Shown piece by piece: positions 32,280 through 41,802 of a stretch of DNA of 64,000 nucleotides. The translations under genes and the position numbers were made by a program. Origin of the DNA: Fonsecaea monophora (taxonomy: Eukaryota > Ascomycota > Eurotiomycetes > Chaetothyriales > Herpotrichiellaceae); NCBI RefSeq assembly GCF_001642475.1, contig NW_019173962.1, positions 186,001 to 250,000 on the forward strand. The letters are read 5' to 3'. Within the stretch, counting starts at the first letter, position 1; each line of letters begins with the position of its first letter. The notes under the pieces were generated by a model, which was given only the letters and a program-made list of their open reading frames with translations, had not been told where the DNA came from and made no database searches.

Positions 32280-32809
32280 ATACGGGGGACCCCTTTCCTC
32301 GACTACAATAACAAAATTTTATCAGCTTTGCATTTTCTTTAGCAAGCGAGCGCAAATTCCAGCCTTATTACCCCCTTCATTCTCGCCCGCATGGCTCGCG
32401 TTGATCTTGGACACCCCAAGTTAATGAATGGACCGGATGACATCGACATCTAATCTACATCTATATATATATGTGTTGAGACATGACATGACATGACATG
32501 ATGCAAAAAAGTTTTTTTTTTAGTGAGAAGAGATTTGATGAATCATATATGTGCGCATGCTACATACATACTACGTACTTACTCGAACAGCACAGGATAA
32601 GTCTCTGGTTCCTGCTGTCAGAGGATGTCAAGGTTATAAGGATCCAGACCGCGATCGATGGAGACGGAGATGGAAATTGGACATCTATCGGGTTGAGCGA
32701 TTCGAGAATTAGTCAGTTCTGTAGTGCAGGAACGCAACTCGAGTAATACTTTTTGTAATTTCATTTTCATCATTTTCCCAAAAATCGTGAGACTTTGGTC
32801 CGAGGTTCT
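32280..32809. other. Convergent intergenic region
   Basis: 530 bp between the 3' ends of the membrane protein and fucosidase genes. It has (ACATG)4 at 32481-32500 and a T10 run at 32512-32521. No gene is seen. Confidence 0.5.
32481..32500. repeat. (ACATG)4 pentanucleotide repeat
   Basis: Four exact tandem copies of ACATG, next to A6 and T10 runs. Confidence 0.9.
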
Positions 32810-35200
32810 TCATCGCGCAACAAGCTCGTGGTCCAATTTGACCGTCGCGGCGGGCTGGAGCTCCATCTCTACGGATCGTTCCCGGTAGTAGACCTTGACC
32901 GACGACACGTCCTGGCCGGCATTGTGAATTGTCCCTTCGACCAAGACTCCCTCGCTCCACTGGATGTCGACGACGAGGTTGCCCTTTGCCCGGAGGCCCT
33001 TGACGTGTCCGCCCACGGCCCATTTCTCCGGCAGAGCAGGCAGGATCTCGACGTCTCCGACGAGCACGCTGCGCAACAACAGCTCCGCCACGGCGGCGGT
33101 CGCGCCAAAGTTGCCGTCGGCGACGAAGATGTTGGTCTCGGCCCCGGCGATGCCCGGCTTGGAGAAGGTCAGGAGGTTCTCGAACGACAGCTCCGCGATC
33201 AGATGCGTCAGGGGCTTGAGCGCGGCGTCGACGTCGTCGAGCCGCGCGAAGCCCATGGCGAACAGCACGGCCGTGAACTCAATGTCTTCCAGCTCGGCGC
33301 GGGCTCGGCGCCTTTCGAGCGTGACGCGCACAGCCTCTGCCAACTCGGGAGTGTGTCGTTTGCGGATCTGGCTGCTGCGGATGAGGGCCATGATGTGCGA
33401 CATGTGGCGGTGGTCCGGTTGGGCTTCCTCAAAATCTTCCAGCCATTCTTGCAGTTGGCCATGCCTGCCGATCTGCAGGGGTGGGAGTTTAGGTATGGTC
33501 TCTTTGAGGCGCCGCGTGAAGTCGTCGTTCATGGTATCCTTATTTTCCAGCATTGGCGCCACGTCAATGCAGAATGCCATAAGGTCTCTCACCAGCACCA
33601 CATCTAGAGTTGGGGATAGACTCAAAGCATGTTCCTCACGCTTACCTCGTTGATCGACAAAGAAGGTGTTCTCTGGCGACACGGAGGGTCCGGTCACCAT
33701 ATAGCCCGTCTTTGGGTCGACTGTGGACATATACTCCAGGAAGAATTCGGCCGCAGTTTTCAAAACGTCCCAAGCATAGCCTTTTAAATATGCCTTGTCG
33801 AGAGTATACTCCCAGTGCTCTTTCATTTCCATGGCCATCCAGAGCCCTCCTGTGACATTGAGCCCCCAGCTTGTTTCCCAGCCGGGCGCTGTGAACCCCC
33901 AGACGTTCGAGAATACGTGGGCAACCCAGCCTTTTTGCGTGCCGTAGAAATTCCTCGCGGACTCGACTCCAGCTTGCGCAAGCTTCTGCATGTACTTTGC
34001 AAGTGGCCGATGGCATTCGTTCCCAAGACCGCATGGCTCGAGCGGAAAGTAGTTCATCTGCGTGTTGATGTCGAGATGGTAGTCGCAAGACCAGTTCATC
34101 GCATTGGCTTCTCGGTCGTTCCAGAGGCCTTGTAGATGAAGCGGGAGTGGAGAGTCCGAACGAGTACCTGCTATCAAAAGGTAACGACCATAATTAAAGT
34201 ATAGTGCATAAAGGGGCAAATCGTCTGGCTGGCCACCCTTTAAGGCCGCGAGAGCTTTTTGACGTTGGTCTGTAGGAAGGTATGATGCCGATGAAGGAAG
34301 ACCGAGCGTAAGAGCAACCCGGGTGTAGAGGTCCTGGTGGTCTTGTGTATGGGATTTCTTGAGTTTGTCATATCCGGCCTCCAGAGCGGTCTGAATCTGA
34401 GCACGGGACAGAGAATACCAGGCCTTATCAGGCGGGACCAGATAGTCTGTGTTCATAGCAGCCAATATCACCACGAAGGAAGCATTCACTACAAAAATAG
34501 ATTCTTCTGTAGGAAACAGCTCGCCATTAGATTGGAGATGAACCAGACCATGCAGCTTGACACCGCATGTGCCGTCACTGTGCACCGTCTCGAGTGCGTG
34601 CGTGTGGATTTCCAACTCAGCCTCGTTTGGTTTCTTCGTAGACCAACTTCTAGTTTCTCCTTCAAAACTGAGTTTGCAGGAAATGCCAGTCTGATTGTTC
34701 GTTGAGATTCTCATGGCGATGACCTGATGGGGATGGGAGATGAATAATTCCCTACTGATCTGGGTGCCAGGGTCGTCCAATGCATACGACGCCCAGCCAA
34801 TTCCTTCGTCCAACCTCAGACCTCTCTCGAACTTACGCTTCTCGATAGTGCCTTGAGGAACTCCTGCAGAGAGAGAATGCTCGATCTTGAGTCTTCCCAC
34901 CCCCAGATTTGTCCCGAAATTCCCTTTCGAAGGTTGCAACCATTTCTCTGCCAAAGTCTGCACGGCCTGATGATTCTTTTGTACATAGCGCTCACGCATC
35001 TCATTGATGGTAGCTTTGCCACCATATTGGCTTTGCGGCTCGTATGGCTTGCCTGACCAGAAGGTGATCTCATTTAGAAGAAGTATATCCACGTTTGCAC
35101 TGGAAATAAGACTGGCCCCAATCCTGCCATTCCCAAGAGGAAGTGATTGCGGAAAGCCCGTGGCTGGTGTGGTGTAGTACAGATGATGTGATGGATCCAT
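32810..35200 (-). CDS. GH95 alpha-L-fucosidase, intracellular form
   Basis: A 796-residue single-exon glycoside hydrolase family 95 protein. The N-terminal beta domain starts with SLPLGNGRIGASLI and NEITFWSGKP. The (alpha/alpha)6 barrel carries LHLQGLWND (355-362), DYHLDINTQMNYF (373-385), GQLQEWLEDF (581-590, E585 as candidate general acid) followed by PDHRHMSHI (595-603), and VADGNFGATAAVAELL (693-708, D695). GH95 enzymes invert alpha-1,2-fucosyl linkages, for example on xyloglucan or glycan chains, and some act as alpha-L-galactosidases. There is no signal peptide, so the enzyme is expected in the cytosol and would need imported substrate. It is divergent from L-fuconate dehydratase across 582 bp containing CGG-triplet repeats, which supports a role in fucose release. 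Confidence 0.93.
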   Translation of the reverse strand: MDPSHHLYYTTPATGFPQSLPLGNGRIGASLISSANVDILLLNEITFWSGKPYEPQSQYGGKATINEMRERYVQKNHQAVQTLAEKWLQPSKGNFGTNLGVGRLKIEHSLSAGVPQGTIEKRKFERGLRLDEGIGWASYALDDPGTQISRELFISHPHQVIAMRISTNNQTGISCKLSFEGETRSWSTKKPNEAELEIHTHALETVHSDGTCGVKLHGLVHLQSNGELFPTEESIFVVNASFVVILAAMNTDYLVPPDKAWYSLSRAQIQTALEAGYDKLKKSHTQDHQDLYTRVALTLGLPSSASYLPTDQRQKALAALKGGQPDDLPLYALYFNYGRYLLIAGTRSDSPLPLHLQGLWNDREANAMNWSCDYHLDINTQMNYFPLEPCGLGNECHRPLAKYMQKLAQAGVESARNFYGTQKGWVAHVFSNVWGFTAPGWETSWGLNVTGGLWMAMEMKEHWEYTLDKAYLKGYAWDVLKTAAEFFLEYMSTVDPKTGYMVTGPSVSPENTFFVDQRGKREEHALSLSPTLDVVLVRDLMAFCIDVAPMLENKDTMNDDFTRRLKETIPKLPPLQIGRHGQLQEWLEDFEEAQPDHRHMSHIMALIRSSQIRKRHTPELAEAVRVTLERRRARAELEDIEFTAVLFAMGFARLDDVDAALKPLTHLIAELSFENLLTFSKPGIAGAETNIFVADGNFGATAAVAELLLRSVLVGDVEILPALPEKWAVGGHVKGLRAKGNLVVDIQWSEGVLVEGTIHNAGQDVSSVKVYYRERSVEMELQPAATVKLDHELVAR

Positions 35201-35782
35201 TTCAGGTAGGCACTAGGTAATGCTTCGTCCTCAGTCTAATAGATTGATTTGATATTGATTCAATGCTTACTGTGGAAACTGGCGCTCGTAAAGCATATCT
35301 GAGCTTCTCTGCCAGATGACAACAGGCGGAATTTCACACGACTTTTGAGATCCCAGTCGCATTCAGTCATCGTCTTGGTGGCTTTCAGGGTACGTAGTCG
35401 ACATATCAGGTTTGCCGAAGCCTGAAGACCATAAGGCCGGTTCCTTGTGCCCTTTCAGGAATGGAGCAGATCCCCGGCTCAGTGTGTACCAACCAGAAGC
35501 CGATATTCGGTAATTCGGTCTATTCTCAGGAACCGACCCCATTGAAGTTCTAGTGGCTCATCGGATGTGACCAGCGCCGGAATTTGGTACAGTGCCACAG
35601 GCTGTCGTTGAAAGTATTTGAAAGAGAAATATTTGGGTTATTTCAATCATGATTCTTGTGAACTTGGTCATTACTCGATAAACCCGGTATCTCTGCGAAT
35701 CGTGATAGCCGCACCTTTCCTCACAAAAAGGGCGTTAAAGTGACGACTCGGTCTAGATCATTCGAGCATTTTGAACGACATA
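35201..35782. promoter_or_regulatory. Divergent promoter of fucosidase and fuconate dehydratase
   Basis: 582 bp between the two start codons. Near the middle it holds CCG-N5-CGG-N5-CGG, a pattern bound by Zn2Cys6 dimers. Position and spacing are read directly; binding by the regulator at 37417-39711 is inferred. Confidence 0.55.
35500..35518. promoter_or_regulatory. CGG-triplet cluster (candidate Zn2Cys6 site)
   Basis: CCGATATTCGGTAATTCGG: one CCG and two CGG triplets, each separated by five AT-rich bases. The right pair is a direct repeat CGG-TAATT-CGG. It lies 300 bp from the fucosidase ATG and 265 bp from the dehydratase ATG. Confidence 0.5.
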
Positions 35783-37340
35783 ATGGCGGGCGACTCAAGA
35801 ATGTCGAATGGCATTAACCACAGCTCAAAGGACCTCGGTGAAGTAATCATCCAGTCATATCAAGTCCATGGTGAGTTTGACTATATGTGAGCTTGAGACA
35901 CTTTGAGGGACTAAATTGTCGAACCAGACCTGCGCTTCCCAACGAGCCTCACCTCGGCGGGCTCAGATGCAATGAATGGAGCTCCTGACTATAGTGCCGC
36001 GTACATCGTTCTGAATACCAACTCGCATTTGGCAGGATATGGCTTCTCGTTCACTATTGGTCGTGGAAATGATTTGGTCTGTCAAGCAGCCCGTGCCACA
36101 GCAGAGCGTCTTGTTGGTAAACGGCTCGCTGATTTAACGTCTGATATGGGCAAAACATGGCGCTATCTAGTCTCTGACTCCCAGCTCCGGTGGGTAGGGC
36201 CTGAAAAGGGTGTAATCCACCTGGGCCTAGCCGCCTGTGTCAACGCCTTATGGGATCTATGGGGGCGGGCGGAGAACAAGCCTGTTTGGAAACTCATCGC
36301 TGATATGAGCGCGGATGAGTTCGTGAGATGCATTGACTTCCGCTATATTGAGGACGCGATAACACCGCAGGAAGCAATGGCTTTGTTGAAGGCCCAGGAG
36401 ACAACAAAGCCACAGCGCCTTCGCGATGCCGAAGCCAATCGAGCGGTTCCTGCTTACTCGACCGAGGCAGGGTGGTTGGGATACTCGGACGAAAAGATGC
36501 GAACGTTGATGAAAGACCTCCTCGCTGCTGGCCACGACAAGTTCAAATTAAAGGTCGGAAGGGAGCTCGAGGACGACAAGCGACGATGCCGGATCGCTAG
36601 AGAACTCATGGGCGAAGAGAAGACTCTGATGGTGGATGCGAATCAGGTCTGGGGTGTATCCGAGGCGATACAATGGATGCTTCAGCTCGCCGAGTTCAAA
36701 CCAGCGTACGTGCCACTCCACCGCCCGTGAAGCAGCGTCCACTGACAAGGCCTGAATACGCAGTTTCATTGAGGAGCCCACGTCACCGGATGACATTCTC
36801 GGGCACGCTGCCGTCCGAAAAGCCCTCAAAGCTCATGGCATAGGCGTCGCAACAGGGGAGATGTGTCATAATCGAGTAATGTTCAAACAATTGCTCCAAG
36901 CTGAGGCCATCGATGTCTGCCAGATTGATGCGTGCCGCTTGGGCGGCGTAAACGAGGTTCTGGCCGTCCTTCTTATGGCAAAAAAGTAAGAGGAAAGACC
37001 GAAAAGTCGCTTAGGCCAAACAGCTGACGATGATTCCAGGTTTGGAGTCCCTGTTGTCCCACACAGTGGTGGCATAGGCTTGAATGAGTATACGCAGCAC
37101 TTGTCTCTGGTAGATTATCTTTGCGTATCTGGGGAGCGGAGCATGCTTGAGAACATCACCACCTATAACCACGTCCTCACAACGCCGTTACAAACGCAGG
37201 ATGGTTTTTTTGTGACACCATTAGAATCCGGATACAGTGTCGAGTTTCGAGACACTGCGATCGCGCAGTACAGCTATCCAGAAGGCACATTCTGGCGTTC
37301 TCCAGATGGCTTGTCGATCATCAGCAGCGGCTTGGCTTGA
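35783..37340 (+). CDS. L-fuconate dehydratase (enolase superfamily)
   Basis: Four exons (35783-35870, 35928-36705, 36764-36985, 37040-37340) give 462 residues. Introns of 57, 58 and 54 bp all have GT-AG ends and branch sites such as ACTAAAT and GCTGACG. The N-terminal cap has DYSAAYIVL and FTIGRGND, then DSQLRWVGPEKGVIHLG. Catalytic features are FKLKVG (K236/K238), VDANQ (D266), FIEEPTSPDD (E292), VATGE (E321), QIDA (D344) and VPHSGG (H371). These match L-fuconate dehydratase of the mandelate racemase subgroup, which converts L-fuconate to 2-keto-3-deoxy-L-fuconate with Mg2+. Its start is divergent from the fucosidase, giving the two ends of a fucose route. Met follows E321, where I recall His in bacterial enzymes. 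Confidence 0.93.
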
Positions 37341-37416
37341 GGGACAGCTAACATCCAGGTTTCAGTCACTCTAAGATTGGTGTACCGCCTTGAGCTGGAG
37401 TCCGCGACTCAGGACT

Positions 37417-39711
37417 TCAGGCAAATGGAATGGACTGACCAGCCCGCGAATGCGCCGCTAGCCATTCTGAAATGTTCATAGATTCAATGTGGTTCAGGTA
37501 GACCGGGTCAGGACCCGCAGAGACAGACGAATGGCTTTGTATGTTCAGATTCGACGACCCCTCCCCTTGATTATCATGATCGTGACCGTCTGGTCTCGCG
37601 TTTTGAGGCCATCCCCGCGGATATATCGGTGATGCTACCGAGGCCAGGGATAGATCGTCAACTTCACCATCCCTCCCGAGATTCTGATAATGTCGAAGCA
37701 CCATAAGATCGCCGACGCTGATGCGCTGAGTGAGGAACGAAGCTAGAGGATCATGAGCCTCTGACATTTGCGTTCTCAATTGATGGTCTTTGATTGATGC
37801 GGCCAGCTCGAAGAATTCGCAGTAAAAAATAGCGTGCCAGTAAATATCCCGCAGCTGGCGCAAGAATATCATGCAAAGCTCAAATCGGTTCTTATGAACC
37901 TGGAGTCTTTCCTCCGATCGTGAAGATCTAATTCCGAGGACATGTACAATGAGAGGCGCCAACGTAAATGTCACAGCGATTGTGGGACAGAATCGCACCA
38001 GGTCGAGGTTGACGAGATGAGTAAAGAGCTGCGTGTTATCCAAAGCCGCAAACTCAACCATTTGCTGGCAAGTGGTAGTCCAGTCCCCAGCTCCATTCCA
38101 CAAAGTGAGTGACTGATACAAAGCAATGCGAATGGTATTCAAGCATGCGTGCAAAATTGCACGATACATAGTAGCGACCCCCATATTCTCCGAGACAGTT
38201 TGTAGGTGGTCTTGTCGTTTCGCTTGAGGAGGCAGGGAGCGCGTCCAGCGCTCCAGGGCATCTTCACAGACTTGAAGTTGATCCGGAGGTGTCGTGTCTG
38301 TCGCTGAGCTTGAATAGCGCAAAGTTACTATGCCTTCGACGATCTGGCAAAGCTTGACGAATTCGATGAACATGGCTTTGATTTCAAGATCTTGCTCAGA
38401 GTCACCTTCTTCTTTGACATCGTCCAGGACCAGCATTACCGTGGTACAGTCCAGGCTGTTGATCACAAGAGGACGACCGGTACCTAGGCCATTGCAGCGG
38501 TCCCGTACAACACAAGCCCACCAGATTCGCGCCCACAAAGCTCGATGGGCGACATTGCCAGGATCTCTGTGCAGCCCGCTGACTTGCGCCAAACTGATAG
38601 CTTGGTGTATCCAATGCCACGTATGCTTCCGTTCAGTGATGGAAGGATAGTACTGACTGATCAATAATAAGGCCTGAATAGTTGCAATCGGGTCTTCTTC
38701 ATAATCAAGGTCATAGAGTCTACGGGCCTTGAGGTAATATGCATGGCGTGCTTGTTTGCGGGATGTGAATCCTGCCGCCGAAACGACCTCTGAGGACACA
38801 ACTCCAATCGCTATGAAAAGCACAGCCTGAAGGAGTAGGAGACTGAACTCTGAATTTTGAGGGGCCAACTCGTGACCGGAAGCATTTTGAGCTGGGCTGG
38901 CTTGAGATGCACCGTATGGACTGGTGGTTAGCGAAACTTCAATGGATTTAATGGACTTTAAGAACTCCGGTTTCTGAACAACAGGGAAGAATGGGTGGAA
39001 GATGGTGAAGTAAGCATCAATCAACGCCGAAAGAACATCTCGTCGAGGAATGTCGAAACAACCAACAGTCCTGAGATAGTGCAATTCACTCTCGCTGCAT
39101 GTCGAGCTCGGGGCAGAAGATCCTTGGTTTTTGTCTGATGCCAATTGAAGCACAATGTCCTCCAGAGGCCTTGCATCGGAACGTTGGGGTTGAGAGAGGC
39201 GCATCAAAAAGGCATAATGGGGGACCGAATGCAACAAACTGTGCCTGGAAAAGGACGATGTCCGTCGAGTTGAACGTTGCTCAAGCCCCTCTGGAGTTGT
39301 CGAGAGCGCATCGACAACAGATTCGCCACTTCCCTGGAAGCGAGTCGCCGATGTGCCGGTGGGTTCGTGACATGCCTGGGCAAGCGGAGAAGATAGGTTG
39401 GTAGTGTTCACTCCGGGAAGAGTCCTTATGACGGTGGTTTTTCGCTTCTTCCTTTCCACCGCCAGGCACTCGAAGCCATCCTGGTCACAATTCGAGCACG
39501 GCGACCCTTTTGTTGCATAATCGCACTTGATCTTCCGTTTCCGACAGGACAGACAGGCTTTCGCAGCACGTTTGATTCTGTGCTGCACTGTTGTAGGCAT
39601 CCCACGGTCTCCTGATGACGGGGCGGAAGCAGAAACCGGATGCGGCGAGGCCCGCATTTGCCTGCGCCTCGAGTGCCAAGACTTATCACGTGACAGCAGT
39701 ACTTCCAGCAT
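37417..39711 (-). CDS. Zn2Cys6 transcription factor, likely cluster regulator
   Basis: A 764-residue single-exon protein. Residues 53-82 form the binuclear zinc cluster C-X2-C-X6-C-X8-C-X2-C-X6-C (CLSCRKRKIKC then CSNCDQDGFEC), followed by a basic linker ERKKRKT. The fungal-specific TF domain begins near residue 220 with LIDAYFTIFHPFFPVVQKPEF and includes WHWIHQAISLAQVSGLHRDP and RALWARIWWACVVRDR. The C-terminal part is predicted disordered. Overall it resembles the cutinase factor (CTF1) type. Translation may start at the first ATG (39711) or at M38 (MPTTVQHR). It is convergent with fuconate dehydratase and lies amid the fucose genes, so control of them is a reasonable inference. A CGG-N5-CGG lies 239 bp upstream of its own start. 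Confidence 0.9.
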   Translation of the reverse strand: MLEVLLSRDKSWHSRRRQMRASPHPVSASAPSSGDRGMPTTVQHRIKRAAKACLSCRKRKIKCDYATKGSPCSNCDQDGFECLAVERKKRKTTVIRTLPGVNTTNLSSPLAQACHEPTGTSATRFQGSGESVVDALSTTPEGLEQRSTRRTSSFSRHSLLHSVPHYAFLMRLSQPQRSDARPLEDIVLQLASDKNQGSSAPSSTCSESELHYLRTVGCFDIPRRDVLSALIDAYFTIFHPFFPVVQKPEFLKSIKSIEVSLTTSPYGASQASPAQNASGHELAPQNSEFSLLLLQAVLFIAIGVVSSEVVSAAGFTSRKQARHAYYLKARRLYDLDYEEDPIATIQALLLISQYYPSITERKHTWHWIHQAISLAQVSGLHRDPGNVAHRALWARIWWACVVRDRCNGLGTGRPLVINSLDCTTVMLVLDDVKEEGDSEQDLEIKAMFIEFVKLCQIVEGIVTLRYSSSATDTTPPDQLQVCEDALERWTRSLPPQAKRQDHLQTVSENMGVATMYRAILHACLNTIRIALYQSLTLWNGAGDWTTTCQQMVEFAALDNTQLFTHLVNLDLVRFCPTIAVTFTLAPLIVHVLGIRSSRSEERLQVHKNRFELCMIFLRQLRDIYWHAIFYCEFFELAASIKDHQLRTQMSEAHDPLASFLTQRISVGDLMVLRHYQNLGRDGEVDDLSLASVASPIYPRGWPQNARPDGHDHDNQGEGSSNLNIQSHSSVSAGPDPVYLNHIESMNISEWLAAHSRAGQSIPFA

Positions 39712-40268
39712 TCCGCGTGCCTCTACAGAGCAATTTTCCTACTTCATGATTCTTGCAGATAGCCACGGATGAATACACCACTCATATTCAGTGCCTCCAT
39801 ACCTTCTCGCTAACCTCAGAGCCACGCTATAACGCAGAACATCCTCTAGACCCCGGAATGGAGGGGCAATGTCTCACCGGCTATACGTTGATTTGATCAG
39901 CTTCACAGCGCCACTTCCCCAGTCTGGAAAGATGAGCATGAAGCGGCGTCGGCATTTCGGCAAGGAGAAGGATATCCTTTGGTGTCCTGGCAGTCATTTC
40001 CCCTGCGAAAAACATGGGCGCCCTCTCGATCATTGGCCGTTGCAGCCTGTCAGCAATGTCAGGCCCTGACATGTTCGAGATTGACGTTAGTCTGCGCACT
40101 AATATTTGTAAAGCAGGACGACTACTTGCTTCATGGCATGGAGCAATTGGCAAGAGGAGTCGTCACACTCTCGAGAATACCTCACTGTCGAGCCCAGGAG
40201 ATTTGATCAACGATGCTAATGCCAACGATCTAGTGACTCGAACGCTTGCTTTTCCGCATAAATAACAT
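39712..40268. other. Promoter region of the Zn2Cys6 gene / 3' flank of the esterase
   Basis: 557 bp containing the regulator's promoter. One CGG-N5-CGG element is seen (39950-39960), preceded by CGGCGTCGG. No further gene is supported. Confidence 0.45.
39950..39960. promoter_or_regulatory. CGG-N5-CGG direct repeat
   Basis: CGGCATTTCGG, same spacing and an AT-rich centre as the element at 35508-35518, 239 bp upstream of the Zn2Cys6 start codon. Possible autoregulatory site. Confidence 0.4.
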
Positions 40269-41126
40269 TCAGGCCTCCTCTAAATGCTGCCACAATGAAG
40301 CTTGCAGATTGCTTGGGTTTATGTCAAAAATGTGTGGGAAAACTGTCTTTAAATTTTCCGACCTGAGCGCCGGCCACTGTTCGCGAAGGGTCTGTAGGAG
40401 CACGCTGTACCAGATCTGGTATCCCTCTGCTGTGAAGTGGACACCATCCGAAGCCAACAACCTCGAGAGCGTTCCAGAACCGGCGACATCTTGGGAGGAG
40501 GCATTCAAGTGAACCTCTTCAACGCGTTCTCTCCGCCCAGGGATAGGCTGTTCTTCCGTCCACCCTGCAACATCCATGAAAGCGTGCCACAGGTCAACGA
40601 AAGCGACATTGCTCTGCGTGCCGAATTGCCTTGCGACTTGTGCGGTGGCATCCGAGTACAGTTTCGCCCTCTCGGTAAGTCGATCTAATGGGACTTCGGG
40701 TGCGAGCTCGTTGACTGGTCCGGGTCCTACGAGAACCACGGCTTCAACTCCATGCTGTTTCGCTGCCTCTACCATGTGTGATAGGTTTTCCATGTATCTA
40801 TCGATGGGCACGCTTTGTGAATGCTTGTTGTGTCTGGGATCTGCCGCATCGTTTGTGCCAAAGGATATTACCAATAACTTGATCCTAGAATTGCGACTTT
40901 GCGTGGTTTGGGTCGCTAACGGCGCTTCTGCCTGGAGAATGGCGTCGACGATATGGCGTCCATGTTCCGTGTTGTACCCGCCGTATCCATGTGTTACGAC
41001 CTGTAACTTGGACCAGTATTCGTGCTGCAACGCCGGCGCAAGGTTGAACCCGCCATACTGGCTTGAGCTCTGCTCAGTCTGTGAATCACCGAACAGGATG
41101 ATTTTCTTGACAGCAACCGACCTCAT
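40269..41126 (-). CDS. SGNH/GDSL esterase (isoamyl-acetate esterase type)
   Basis: A 285-residue single-exon SGNH hydrolase. Block I is ILFGDSQTE (Ser15), block II HGYGGYNT (Gly49 or 50), block III ISFGTNDAA (Asn92), block V LASDGVHF (Asp227, His230). The arrangement fits the IAH1-like subfamily, usually esterases of short acyl groups such as acetate. There is no signal peptide, so it acts inside the cell. It is divergent from the MFS transporter over 676 bp and lies among the fucose genes. A role in removing O-acetyl groups from imported oligosaccharides is a plausible inference; acetylation is common on plant xyloglucan side chains. It could also be an unrelated housekeeping esterase. Confidence 0.88.
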   Translation of the reverse strand: MRSVAVKKIILFGDSQTEQSSSQYGGFNLAPALQHEYWSKLQVVTHGYGGYNTEHGRHIVDAILQAEAPLATQTTQSRNSRIKLLVISFGTNDAADPRHNKHSQSVPIDRYMENLSHMVEAAKQHGVEAVVLVGPGPVNELAPEVPLDRLTERAKLYSDATAQVARQFGTQSNVAFVDLWHAFMDVAGWTEEQPIPGRRERVEEVHLNASSQDVAGSGTLSRLLASDGVHFTAEGYQIWYSVLLQTLREQWPALRSENLKTVFPHIFDINPSNLQASLWQHLEEA

Positions 41127-41289
41127 GGCTGCGGATTAGGAGTGGTTGTCACAGTTCTCCTGAGGTCGCATCTCCTTGCCAGAGACCTCAGCCACGCCAT
41201 CTCTGATATTTCTTCGACTCTTTAGACATCGGGTGTAGGGCTAAAGGCAAGTCTTCAGCATCTTGGTCCAGAAGCCTGACTCTTATTGC

Positions 41290-41299
41290 CGGTTAACCG
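41290..41299. promoter_or_regulatory. CGGTTAACCG palindrome
   Basis: Perfect 10-bp inverted repeat of CGG triplets with a 4-bp centre, 164 bp from the esterase start on the other strand. Confidence 0.4.
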
Positions 41300-41349
41300 T
41301 GATGAACATCAGCCACCAACTCATCAGCAGCCACTCAGGATGGTCCCTT

Positions 41350-41360
41350 CGGCAATACGG
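41350..41360. promoter_or_regulatory. CGG-N5-CGG direct repeat
   Basis: CGGCAATACGG, followed three bases later by another CGG. Same triplet orientation and spacing as CGGTAATTCGG in the fucosidase/dehydratase promoter, and shares the central AAT. Confidence 0.45.
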
Positions 41361-41802
41361 TTACGGCAAGATCCCGCTCGACTTGACGGCTCAGAGAAGC
41401 GATGCGACCTTGACTTCTGGCTTCCCCACGGGGCGGTCGAGCAGATGCAGACCCAATTGTCGCAGATCATTCTGAAAACGATCAAGTGTTCACGCTCCCC
41501 AGAATGTTGGGGTGTTCTAGCTAACCAAAACTTGGAAGATGGGCCATCTTTGTCGGAAAACATGGCGGTTTTGCTGTACCGTCATTGGACTTGTATCACA
41601 CCAAAGCAGCAGACTGGCAATGTTGCATTCAAGCCAACATGTTCATAAGAATGAGATGTCTCTGCTGGAAGCTTTCAATCGCCGTCCTTCGAGCTTGATA
41701 ACGTTCGAGCTACATTGTCTACTTTGCATTCTTCCCAACCTCGAACCCTTGTGACTTTGCCCGGGTCGTATTGTATCCGGCACAACCAGTCCAGCAACCA
41801 CC

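Larger units (their letters stand above)
41127..41802. promoter_or_regulatory. Divergent promoter of esterase and MFS transporter
   Basis: 676 bp between the two start codons. It contains a perfect palindrome CGGTTAACCG and a CGG-N5-CGG repeat, both described separately. No gene is supported within it. Confidence 0.5.

Noticed and set aside
32795..33607. 270-codon frame antisense to the fucosidase
   Set aside because: Explained as a shadow of GC-rich codons of GH95; Arg/Leu/Gly-rich with no domain.
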